From NCBI GenBank assembly GCA_031308135.1, contig JAHLJT010009419.1, positions 182,234,856 through 182,298,855 of the forward strand: a stretch of DNA of 64,000 nucleotides, given 5' to 3'. Numbering within the stretch: position 1 is the stretch's first letter; every line of letters begins with the position of its first letter. This DNA is from Acheta domesticus. Taxonomy: Eukaryota > Arthropoda > Insecta > Orthoptera > Gryllidae. Positions 1 through 8,365 of the stretch are shown piece by piece. Made by a program: the position numbers and the translations under genes. The notes beneath the pieces were generated by a model that was given only the letters and a program-made list of their open reading frames with translations, had not been told where the DNA came from and made no database searches.

Positions 1-1030
1 AGATACATTTTTTGTGCAAACATAATACAATCTACACTACTTTGCGAGAGAAATAATCGAAGTAAATATTCACCTTAGTGAACAAATACGTTGAATTCCT
101 TCTGACTGATTTAAAAAATATGTTCTCAAGAAATATCCCACATTCGCACACGTTTTTTATCACTTACAGAAAACACAAAAACGAAACTGTGACTGGCTCT
201 TTTGAAACAGTGAATGCTCACAATTATGTAAGATTCTTTGAAAAGATGAAACGTCTCTTTTTTAAGGGAATATGCAAAATACGTACCTATAATTAGGTGA
301 ATGTGCACCAACAGGAAAAATCGGCCAAATATGCACAAATGTACACTAACATGAATCTATATAGCATCTTATTCTAACCAAACGTCGAGAAATTTCACTT
401 AGCTATGTCCTGAACCAACGGACAAAAATATGCAAAATCATAGAAATCCACAACCTAGTAATTAAGGTAATGAAATTTTAAAACTCATTTTAAAAATTGG
501 TAATGTTATTTCATTTTGTTACGCATTGTAATTAATGAACTGATTAAAAATTAATGTCGTTGAACACAGATTTACAATTAAAAAATGAAACAAAAATGTT
601 ATGGTTGTCAAAATTAATGATAACCTAAAATTCTTTTTCTCTAAAAGTTATTTCTTTGGTAACTGAGCTTCAGCAAACAAATATTTATTGTTCACTTAGT
701 AAGGGGAATGTATACGTTAGGACACAGTGTTTAGAAAACAATTTTCTATAACACTGCTCAACAAAAAAAAAACATTTTTTCACTTGTCCAGGATTTTGCA
801 ACAAATTTACAGTATCTGCTGAATCCAGATATGTCATTAGTTTCAATGAATTGGCTTTTGTTCTTGTGCTATGAACATTGTAATGAATGATACTATCACA
901 AAACTAACAGCATCTAGTGCAAATAACTATCTTTATACAAACACTTTTTTTAAACATTGAATATCGCATTATTTTCAGGAAACTTTAATTGAGCTTTGTT
1001 TTATTAATACATTTTCGTTTGTTGCAAAAC
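1..1030. other. AT-rich stretch without a recognised gene
   Basis: Only short open frames with no recognisable motif are present. They look like chance frames in AT-rich DNA. No repeat boundary or RNA gene was seen. Confidence 0.5.
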
Positions 1031-1965
1031 AATGAGTTCTTCAGGAAGACCTTGTTTGAATGACTTTAATGTATCTGACTACATTTGTGGGGAATTTATG
1101 CTACAAAAACAGAAAAGAAATATTACAACCTTTGTAGAAAAATATACGAAACATATTTTGGTATAAATCTGACTGATCAAGATAAGTCGTGGGCTCCTGA
1201 TGTGGTATGCAAAACTTGTGTGGAGTGTCTCAGTGGAAAACTGAAGAGTTTAAAATTTGGTGTACTGATGGTATGGCGAGAGCCCTAAAAGGATGATGAT
1301 TATTATTTTTGTTCTGTACATAAAAGTAACATAAAAGCCTTCAATCATTACAAGAAAAAGAACAGGGAGTACCCCGATTTTGAAACAGCAAAGCGACCTG
1401 TACCACATGGAACTGATGTTCACCACCCTCACTAGAAGTCCTGTGTCTGATAGTGAGGATATACAGATTCTGGGGTGCAATCCAAAAGTTAGCAGTGGCA
1501 GTGAATATGATGGAAATGTTACAAAAGAGCACTTCTACCAAGATAAACTCAGTGATTTAATACGCGACCTCAATTGGCCAAACAAAGCAGATGAACTTTT
1601 AGCATCCTGACTACAAGAAAAGAAATGTCTGTTACTGGAAGTGAAAATAATACTCTACTGGTTACTGGTACAGACTTTGTCATAGTTGTCAAGAACTTTT
1701 TGGGTAATCATAAAGCAGAAAATTATCCAAAACTGGTGCCAGACTTGCTTTTAAACTTTCAAAATTGGGTGCAATTATGAGCATTAAGGTAGACTACCTC
1801 CATAACCATCTAGACAAATTTCCAGAAAATATTGGCAATATGTGTGAGGAACAAAGTGAGTGGTTCCATCGAGAAATAACAGTAATGAAAGTTAGATATC
1901 AGGGCAGATGGGATAGACACAATGCCTGACTACAACTGAAGCCATCAACGTGATTGCCCTGATTT
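1031..1965 (+). pseudogene. Decayed copy of an uncharacterised, repetitive invertebrate protein family
   Basis: Conserved blocks appear in order but in several frames. An N-terminal MSSSGRPCLNDF block starts at 1031. After a frame change comes a block around 1085-1287 with KSWAPDVVCKTCVECL and KFGVLMVWREP. A stop (TAA, 1288-1290) is followed by readable text with a DYYFC motif, then a block at 1380-1609 ending LIRDLNWPNKADELL, and a last block near 1780-1920 with DYLHNHLDKFPENIG and YQGRWD. I recall this order (KFGxPMVWREP, then HSHLDFFPENLG-like) from proteins of unknown function that occur in many copies in insect and cnidarian genomes. The biochemical role is unknown to me. Several stops and frame changes make this copy a relic. 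That it is part of a mobile element is inference from copy number in other genomes. Confidence 0.6.
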
Positions 1966-2901
1966 TCCGCATAAAAAGATATCATACAATGTTTTGTGAT
2001 TCCATGCAGGCTGTAAATATAAACATATCGACTATATTAATATTAAATTTTTCAAGAGTTTAATTTTGCATAAATACGCATATCTAGTTACATTTAGTTC
2101 ACCTTTTATGCAATTTACAAATAGCCTGTACTCAATAAAATAAAATAATATTTTTCAATGCAATTTTCTTTATCTCAAAAACTAGAGCCAATCTACCAAA
2201 ACCAATGCCATATTTGGAATATGTGCATTAAACATACCCTAAAATGGCTTTAAATTGTTTGACAAGAAAATGATTGTTGACCAGTGTTATAGTATATTAT
2301 TATCTAAAATACCAGTTAGCAATAGCCAATTGTTTTTGTGAAAATGCGCTTAAAAATTCATAATTTTTTTAAGAACAAATCATATAAATGAAGATGCTTG
2401 TTGACTCTTACTTAGAGCATTGAAGCACTGAACACTTGGTGCATTAACCAAAGGTTTTATGATCAAATCTCTACATTTCATTTTCTCATCATTATCACAG
2501 TCCTCATTTTATTTATTTATTATGGTTTTGGGACCCTGTAACTGCTGAGGTTATTGAAATCTATGAGTGATTTAATGAGTAGATGATCTTGGTATTGAAA
2601 ATCATATTTTTTCTCAAAGCAATACTTTACTTTTAAAATTTAAAAATAAAACAATACTTTGTTAATAGTTTAGATTAAGGTTTGCAATCTTATAATGGTT
2701 TTGTAATCAGACTTTTGTTATATCCAAATAATAATTGAAAATTGCCCATGAAACATTCTAAACAGCCAACTTATTTAAGAAGTCACCTCCACTATTTTTC
2801 TTTCTTGAAAACAATGGCCTTTCCAGACATCAATTATAATTATTCCCTTTTTAAGCAGACACCTAATTCTGCAACCAGCAGTCAGGCACATTTCATATAT
2901 T
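1966..2901. other. AT-rich stretch without a recognised gene
   Basis: No coding segment, repeat or RNA gene is supported between the relic upstream and the LINE insertion downstream. Confidence 0.5.
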
Positions 2902-2913
2902 AACCTGCATTAG

Positions 2914-3701
2914 AAGGAAGTGAAAAGAGGCATTGCAATGGGCGAGGTCAAGAAATAAAGACCATACTTTATGCAGATGACCAAGCAATTGTAATGACAT
3001 CAGAGGATGAACTGCAAATGGCAACATATAGACTCAACATTATAACGAAATATGGTCTCAGAATATCAACAACGAAAACTAAAGCAAAGGGCTTCAAAGG
3101 TCATAAAAGGACAAAATAGTAATTGAAAACAAAATAACAGAACAAGTGCCAAGCTTTACCTACCTAGGTAACAAAATTTCAACACACAAAGAGGATTTTG
3201 AATCAAAGTTGGCAAACTACAACAAAATCAATGGCTGTATAAAAAGACACTTCCAATATATGACTACAGAAGCAAAAATTAGACTCCACATCATTATTTC
3301 CAAACCTACACTTCTCTATGGAAGTGAAACATGGATACTGAAAAAAATAGATAGACAAAGAATTGAACCAGCCCAAATGAGATACCTGAGACCAATACTA
3401 AAAGTGACAAGGAAAGACAAAATAAGAAATAAAGAAATAAGGAAGAAACTAAAAACCAAAAACATAATTGAAGACTTGGTAAAATATCAGAAGAAATGGA
3501 AAGAACATGTAAAAAGAATGAAAATGAACAGGATACCATAACAGGTGCTACAGTACAGACCGAGAGGCGTAAGAGAAAGAGGCCGGCCAAAGAAGAGATG
3601 GGAAGACCAGGAACACCCTGACTACGGGACTACTGGTAAAATAGTAATAGCAATAGGCCATTGGGCCTATACCTAAATAGTTCATGATGATGATGATGAT
3701 G
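2914..3701 (+). mobile_element. 5'-truncated LINE (RTE-like), reverse transcriptase C-terminal part
   Basis: Around 2960-3100 the frame reads an RT palm motif (KTILYADDQAIV, with the catalytic YADD) followed by a GLRISTTKTK block. After a frame change, 3146-3540 encodes the post-RT region with PSFTYLGNKIS, LLYGSETWILKK and QKKWKEHVKRM, and 3541-3620 reads RPRGVRERGRPKKRWEDQ after a stop. This order is known from insect endonuclease-reverse transcriptase LINEs. The copy ends in an (ATG)n tail at 3684-3701, which fits RTE-type 3' ends. A 12-bp direct repeat, AACCTGCRTTAG, lies immediately before (2902-2913) and after (3702-3713) with one mismatch and is the target-site duplication. The element is therefore truncated 5' of RT motif C and is non-functional. 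Confidence 0.85.
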
Positions 3702-3713
3702 AACCTGCGTTAG

Positions 3714-4071
3714 TTGAACATAACTTCTTGACAAATTCATAATTTTAAACCATAACACTGAAGGAAGAGGAAAAGGGCAGACATTAGTGTTGATTCGGTA
3801 TCTTCCTAATAATTTGGGTTTCTGAAGAAAACAGATTCTACACAAATAGGAAGAAATAAACAGCATTTAAAAAAATGCAAAAAAAAAAAAGGGGGGAAAA
3901 GGGGGAGGGAAATAATGATTTTGTAAACAATCTGCTAAAGTGTAAATAGTTAAATGAGACCTGATGTCTCCTTTCCAAATTCTTAAACCCTCAAATTACG
4001 ACCAATTTTTGCTGAAATCAATGGTGATTGTTTAAGACAGGTTTCACTGTAGATGAACTTATTATCCAATA
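3714..4071. other. Non-coding gap with an A-rich and G-rich tract
   Basis: Contains a run of A followed by runs of G near 3877-3910, and otherwise AT-rich sequence. No gene was seen. Confidence 0.4.
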
Positions 4072-4241
4072 CTTTTGTAATGAGCAGCATTAAATTATCA
4101 AAAACTCTACTTCATAACGATTCTCGTCACATGGCTACCCAAACCCGGAAAAGAAACGTTAGGCAACCAAGGCCCAAGAACAAACATGTTGACCATCTTA
4201 GACTGAACTTTCGGAAAACTTGCAAGAGCATCCCCCCAGCA

Positions 4242-4249
4242 TATAAATA
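4242..4249 (+). promoter_or_regulatory. TATA box of the 5' LTR
   Basis: TATAAATA, with initiator-like CTCAGA about 31-34 bases downstream (A at 4276) and a second TCAGTG at 4288. Transcription is expected to begin near 4276-4290, which would place the leader ATG at 4357 inside the transcript. The same box is at 14332-14339 in the 3' LTR. Confidence 0.75.
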
Positions 4250-4356
4250 CGGGGCGCACGAAGCAAACGGCACTCAGAATCTTCTGATCAGTGCGCGTGT
4301 GCCCGTGCTTCACGACCCGCCACCGAGCCCCCGCCGATTTCGTCACTGTTACCGAG

Positions 4357-4428
4357 ATGGACCCGAGCGCAGCCTCCGCCGCAGCTTCCAACGCCGCCCC
4401 GACGATTCAGGCCGACATTGGTGCAATG
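4357..4428 (+). CDS. Short LTR-encoded leader exon ending at a splice donor
   Basis: An ATG at 4357 opens 24 codons, rich in Ala and Ser, whose last codon (ATG, 4426-4428) directly abuts the donor GTAAGC at 4429. Unspliced, the frame ends three codons later at TAA 4438-4440. The donor keeps frame with an acceptor at 5196 (13 codons upstream of the Gag ATG) and with an acceptor at 10816 before env. Env has no usable ATG of its own upstream of its cleavage site, so a spliced leader is the simplest source of its start. Use for Gag is less certain, since Gag has its own ATG in good context. Splicing is inferred, not observed. Confidence 0.6.
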
Positions 4429-4547
4429 GTAAGCGGTTAACGCCAACAAGAGCGTCTCTCGACTTCCCTCTTCTCTCTCCCTCTCACTGTCTCCCTCCTT
4501 CAAGTATCTCCCCTCATAGAACATAAAACGGAAAGGGTAATTGGGTC

Positions 4548-4553
4548 AATAAA
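4548..4553 (+). terminator. LTR polyadenylation signal
   Basis: AATAAA in the second half of the LTR; the copy in the 3' LTR at 14638-14643 would end element transcripts. Confidence 0.65.
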
Positions 4554-4700
4554 CAATTCTCAATGAGCGAACGTCTTCTCTCTTCTCCCTCTCGTTAACC
4601 CCCTCCTTCACGATTCAACCACTCAGAACATTGACGTGAGGACTCCCCAGTGCGAATCTACGCTGATTCTGGCATTCGCAGTACTTGGGACCATCACAAC

Positions 4701-4718
4701 TGGTGGCAGCGGTGGGAT
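4701..4718 (+). other. Primer-binding site, probably tRNA-Leu
   Basis: TGGTGGCAGCGGTGGGAT begins two bases after the 5' LTR. Its complement ends in CCA and agrees with the 3' end of animal tRNA-Leu(AAG) as I remember it. This is the start point for minus-strand DNA synthesis. Confidence 0.8.
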
Positions 4719-5196
4719 GTGAGATTAATTTCTCCGCTACGAACCTTACGCCTACATTGCACTTCGCAATTTGCGTATTTATTTTTCTGAGTGGTTTTTC
4801 GTAACCTGTAGTACTCCCCTTCCGTTTCTCTTACCTCACCCGCCCCCCCCCTACATTACGCACTTAGCTCATCGCCTCGCCCGTTGCTCCCTCTTCTAAA
4901 TTCCATTTCTGGCCACCGCCCGACCCTCACACCACTTTCCCCCTCGCTGTAACCACAACCCCCCTCCCAGTCGCTCTGAAGACTTTCCCGTTTCGCTCTC
5001 ACACCCCCAACCCTCTCGATCCTTCCACTCTCTGTAATTCGATTTTCTCTCATTTCTCCACTCTCCGTAGTTTGATTTTCTTCAACTTTTCCACCCTCCG
5101 TAGTTTGATTCTTCTGCTTTCCACTCTTCGTAAATTTTAATTGTAATTCTCTCACAATTAGACTTAAGCAGAAGTTAACCTTTCTCTTTTATTCAG
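4719..5196 (+). promoter_or_regulatory. Untranslated leader with a strong splice acceptor at its end
   Basis: Pyrimidine-rich leader between primer site and gag. The stretch before 5196 reads CTCTTTTATTCAG, a good acceptor, and the sequence after it is open in the Gag frame. Removing 4429-5196 (768 bases, a multiple of three) would delete the primer site and fuse the leader peptide to Gag, so it could only give a non-genomic messenger. Packaging signals are expected here but cannot be pinpointed. Confidence 0.45.
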
Positions 5197-5235
5197 GGCC
5201 ACCGCTCAACCGGCCAGCACCCCCCCACTCCCAAC

Positions 5236-6402
5236 ATGGACGAACAATCTCCCCCCACCCCTCCCCCCTCCGACCTCCACGCAACCACCATCATCCTCGA
5301 CGACAAACGCATCGCCTACCATAACTACATCCGGAAGTTTTCTGGAAATCCCAATCAAGATATCAATACCTTCATTAACACCGTCAACCAAATGTCCGAC
5401 ATTGCCGGATGGGCAGACGCCGAACGTCTCGTTTTCGCCCGTGCTCACTTAGAGGGCACGGCTGAACACTTGATCACCCTCGCTCCCAATTTTGAAAAAA
5501 TTAACAACTGGGAAGATTTCCAACACGCTCTCCGAGATGTTTTCACTTCCGTTTCTGACTTTTCTCACGCCGGCCGTAGCTTCTTTAACTGTACTATGCT
5601 TCCTACCGAGACCCCCAAACAATTCTGCATGCGCTTGTACGAAGCTGCTAAAAATTACAAACAAGCCTGCCCCTCCCTTTCCATCGACGACAGCCAATTA
5701 ATTAGACAATTTCTGTACGGTCTCCCCTCCCACTTAACTAGCGCCGTTAGAGAAGCAAATCCATTATCATGCTTCGACGCCGCAAAAATTGCAGACAGCA
5801 TCTACATGCAATCTTTCTCTAAATCCCCTTCAAATACTGACAAAGCATTCGAATCTATTAACAACGGCTTTAACAATCTATCCCTTGCCCCCCCCGCCAA
5901 TAATTTTCAACAAAAACCAGCCAGCTTCATTATTTGCTCCTTCTGCGCTCAAACAGGTCACCCCGCCATGAACTGCCCGCACCGCACTAACCCCCCCACT
6001 TCTCCTAATAACAAATTAACTTGCACACACTGCGGATTAAATAACCATTCTTCCCAAAACTGCAGACATAAAAATCAAAATCCTCCTTGCAACCATTGCG
6101 GCAGATCAAACCATACGACGCAAAATTGCTGGCAGGCCCAAAAATCGCGTAAACAAATTATATGCAACTTTTGCAACAAGCCTAATCACTCCGCCCAAGA
6201 GTGCAGAACCCTTCTCGCCTTCCGCAACTCCCAACAAGCACCACAATTTCACGCCCCCACCCAGCAACGCCCCGGACCCCCTCCCCTCCTCCCCCTCCCA
6301 TTCTACCCAAACTCCAACAACCTCTCGTCAGCGGCCCGGCCGGGAGGTTCCTACTTCAACAACCCCATGGGCCACAGATCGGACTCGTTCTCGAGAAATT
6401 AA
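5236..6402 (+). CDS. gag: Gag polyprotein with four CCHC zinc knuckles
   Basis: The 388-residue frame starts at ATG 5236 with good context. A capsid-like helical region covers about residues 30-200. Four C-x2-C-x4-H-x4-C knuckles follow at about residues 234-247 (CSFCAQTGHPAMNC), 263-276, 285-298 and 310-323. They bind genomic RNA in related elements. Errantivirus Gag proteins usually have no or few such knuckles, so four is notable. The C-terminal end is proline-rich and overlaps the protease frame, which lies in the -1 register. The frame has no internal stop. Confidence 0.92.
   Translation: MDEQSPPTPPPSDLHATTIILDDKRIAYHNYIRKFSGNPNQDINTFINTVNQMSDIAGWADAERLVFARAHLEGTAEHLITLAPNFEKINNWEDFQHALRDVFTSVSDFSHAGRSFFNCTMLPTETPKQFCMRLYEAAKNYKQACPSLSIDDSQLIRQFLYGLPSHLTSAVREANPLSCFDAAKIADSIYMQSFSKSPSNTDKAFESINNGFNNLSLAPPANNFQQKPASFIICSFCAQTGHPAMNCPHRTNPPTSPNNKLTCTHCGLNNHSSQNCRHKNQNPPCNHCGRSNHTTQNCWQAQKSRKQIICNFCNKPNHSAQECRTLLAFRNSQQAPQFHAPTQQRPGPPPLLPLPFYPNSNNLSSAARPGGSYFNNPMGHRSDSFSRN
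6306..6312 (+). promoter_or_regulatory. Candidate -1 frameshift heptamer for gag-pro
   Basis: C CCA AAC fits X XXY YYZ in exactly the Gag register (CCA at 6307, AAC at 6310). Shifting back one base enters the protease frame, which then stays open. A GC-rich stretch with the palindrome CCCGGCCGGG follows about 28 bases downstream and could pair. This is the only classical heptamer I found in the overlap. It needs a reporter test. Confidence 0.55.
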
Positions 6403-6923
6403 CCCCCTCCCCTTGCATTCAGGCTCTAGTATTTAACAAAAATATGACCTTCTTAATTGACACAGGAGCCCAAAGATCACTCATTTTCAAAGAGTTTCTT
6501 CCCAACTCAATTTCTCTTCAAAAATCCCCCCACTCCAACTTACAATCTGTGACCGGACACAACTTAAATATTTTCGGAGCAATTACAACTTCTATCAACT
6601 TCGCAAATGCTTCTTTTTCTACTTCCCACCCCTTCATCATTTGCGACCGACCCCCGCATATCCCAGTAAATGGAATCATTGGCATGGACTTTCTCTCCGA
6701 CAAGCGCGCTCTAATAGACTGCAACTCCGCCACCTTACGCCTCGATTCCGCAACCTTGCCTTTGTGCACTACTACGCTCTTTCAAGAGCAGACGCCTGGA
6801 GAAACACCAGACGCAACCGTCCTGGCGCCTCTTTCCGCATCGCAACCCCCACCTCCACCCCTTTCACTCGCCGCAGAACGCCCTGCTCCCAACGCAGACG
6901 GCCAGGCGCCTCCTACCCCCCCC
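6312..6923 (+). CDS. pro: Retropepsin-type aspartic protease (start of pol)
   Basis: Read in the -1 frame of gag. The active-site block TFLIDTGAQRSLIF lies near 6446-6487, with DTG as catalytic triad, followed by the flap region and the second conserved block NGIIGMDFL near 6670-6696. This matches the retropepsin fold of Ty3/gypsy elements, which cleaves Gag and Pol. A proline-rich linker starts after the protease. The frame as written leaves the pol register at a run of eight C (6916-6923) and ends at a TGA at 7230-7232. Confidence 0.88.
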
Positions 6924-7159
6924 TTCCCCGCCGCCCACCCCACTACCCTGCCCGCCGCCACTTTCACTCGCCGCAGAACGCCCTGCTCCCAACGCAGACG
7001 GCCAGGCGCCTCCTACCCCCCCTGCCCCACCGCCCGCCCTCGTACCCTGCCCGCCGCCACTTTCCCTCGCCGCAGTACGCCCTGCACACAACGCAGACGG
7101 CCCGGCGCCTCCTCCCCCTCTCCCCACCTCCCCAACTCCACCACCTCACCCTCCGACGC
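6861..7159 (+). repeat. Three tandem ~99-bp repeats coding a proline-rich linker
   Basis: Units begin at 6861, 6961 and 7060 with CTTTCMCTCGCCGCAG. Spacing is 100 then 99 bases. Units 1 and 2 encode the same ~33-residue peptide (SLAAERPAPNADGQAPP) but in different frames, because unit 1 has eight C at 6916-6923 where unit 2 has seven at 7016-7022. Tandem growth of such a linker by slippage is common. Confidence 0.85.
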
Positions 7160-7448
7160 AACAAGACAGTACCACCCCCCTCTACCCTCTTACCCGACTC
7201 CCCGAGGCTATCACCGTACCACCCCGCAGTGAATACTTCTGCAACTCGTACATTAACGACACCCCCGCCCCCTACGCCGTTCTAGAACCGCAAAACCTAC
7301 TTCCCCACGGACTTTTATGCGCGACCACCTTAGTTAAAATTGTTGATAAAACGAAAATCCCTACTCGTCTAATCAACGTAACTTCCGCCCCCATCACCGT
7401 ACCACGCAACACTGTCCTAGCACAATGCGTACCGGCACAAATCCCCCC
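6924..7448 (+). CDS. pol: Pol linker between protease and RT
   Basis: Open in the frame that continues the unit-2 and unit-3 peptide. Near 7204-7440 it reads the block ITVPPRSEYFC followed by VPRNTVLAQCVPAQI, which matches the conserved segment preceding RT in Ty3/gypsy Pol (IPPRSE, later a GTVLG-like block). The frame ends at TAA 7459-7461 unless it changes at the run of six C at 7443-7448, after which the adjoining frame continues Pol. It is therefore a piece of one broken polyprotein rather than a separate gene. Confidence 0.75.
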
Positions 7449-8365
7449 TTTGATGAATCATTAAATTCTACGTGCCAAGACACTTTGACCTTTAATGATG
7501 TTATCAAATCTTCCGAAGAGAAGAATTTAGTATTAAATAAAGTTCCTACTAACAATCAAACACACATTAATAAAGGATCCTATAAGAATAGAAACAATAA
7601 ATATAACAACAAAAAAGGAACTAAGAATAACAACAATAATAACAATAATAATAATAATACTATTAATAATGAAAATAATAACACCAACAATAATAGTAAT
7701 AATATTAATTACATCAATTCTATTTATAATGAACACGGCTCTACATATGGCAACTCCCACGCGAATTCTTCCTCCACATGCAACGATAATGGAAACTCTC
7801 ACTATCACGGAACTGTTAACCCCCTCCTTCATTCTCCACAAAATAAGTCTATACAAATTATAAAATCCTTTGATGACTACTTCGACCTCTCTCATATGCC
7901 TCCAGCAGAAAAATCTCAAATTCTTAAAACTCTTACAAAATACCGCGACGTTTTTCTCTTAGACGGTGACCAAATAGGACGAACTCACCTAATTAAACAT
8001 TCTATCGACACTGGAAACGCCCCGCCAATTTTCAAAGCCCCCTATCGCGTCCCCCACTCTCAAAGACCCGCCATGAATAAAATTATTCAAGACTTACTTA
8101 ACGATGGCTCAATTGAAGAATCCACCTCCCCATGGAACGCCCCAATTATATTAATTGAAAAACACAACACCTCCTCTGACAAACCAGAATATAGACTATG
8201 CGTCGACTACCGTGCATTAAACTTAATTACTAAACGTGACATCCTCCCCCTCCCCAACATTCATGACATCATCGACCAGCTAGGTGAATCCTCTCTCTTC
8301 TCAGTTCTCGACGTTGCTAGCGGATTCTTTCATATCCCTATGCACGAGCCCGACAAGGAAAAAAA
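7449..8365 (+). CDS. pol: Pol segment: Asn-rich insert and N-terminal half of RT
   Basis: Carries a low-complexity asparagine stretch (about 7600-7740, from an AAT/AAC repeat), then the RT fingers and palm: SIEESTSPWNAPIILIEK near 8110-8165, CVDYRALNLIT near 8200-8233 and SVLDVASGFFHIPMHE near 8302-8350 with the first catalytic Asp. The frame is lost in a run of seven A at 8359-8365, and the remaining RT motifs continue in the next frame. The element cannot make an intact RT from this sequence as given, unless the run is a sequencing error or is bypassed by frameshifting. Confidence 0.85.
7625..7720 (+). repeat. AAT/AAC trinucleotide repeat inside pol
   Basis: Imperfect AAT/AAC microsatellite that encodes the run of asparagines between protease and RT. 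Confidence 0.8.

Larger units (their letters stand above)
4076..4698 (+). repeat. 5' LTR
   Basis: Matches 14166-14788 at a constant offset of 10,090 bp without any difference that I can see. It holds a TATA box, a likely start region, a short reading frame with a splice donor, and an AATAAA signal, so it can act as promoter and leader exon. Confidence 0.95.

Noticed and set aside
4053..4526. Open frame of 157 codons over the 5' LTR (and its twin at 14170-14616)
   Set aside because: It crosses the LTR border, repeats with the LTR and has no family likeness; the LTR promoter and leader exon explain the sequence.
6641..7285. Long Arg/Pro-rich open frame
   Set aside because: A shadow of the C-rich pol linker repeats in another frame.
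7533..7919. Minus-strand frame with long Ile/Val runs
   Set aside because: Antisense of the asparagine repeat.
8359..8365. A7 run in RT as a programmed frameshift site
   Set aside because: It lies inside the RT catalytic core, where related elements have no shift, and two other breaks lie in similar runs; error or mutation is simpler.
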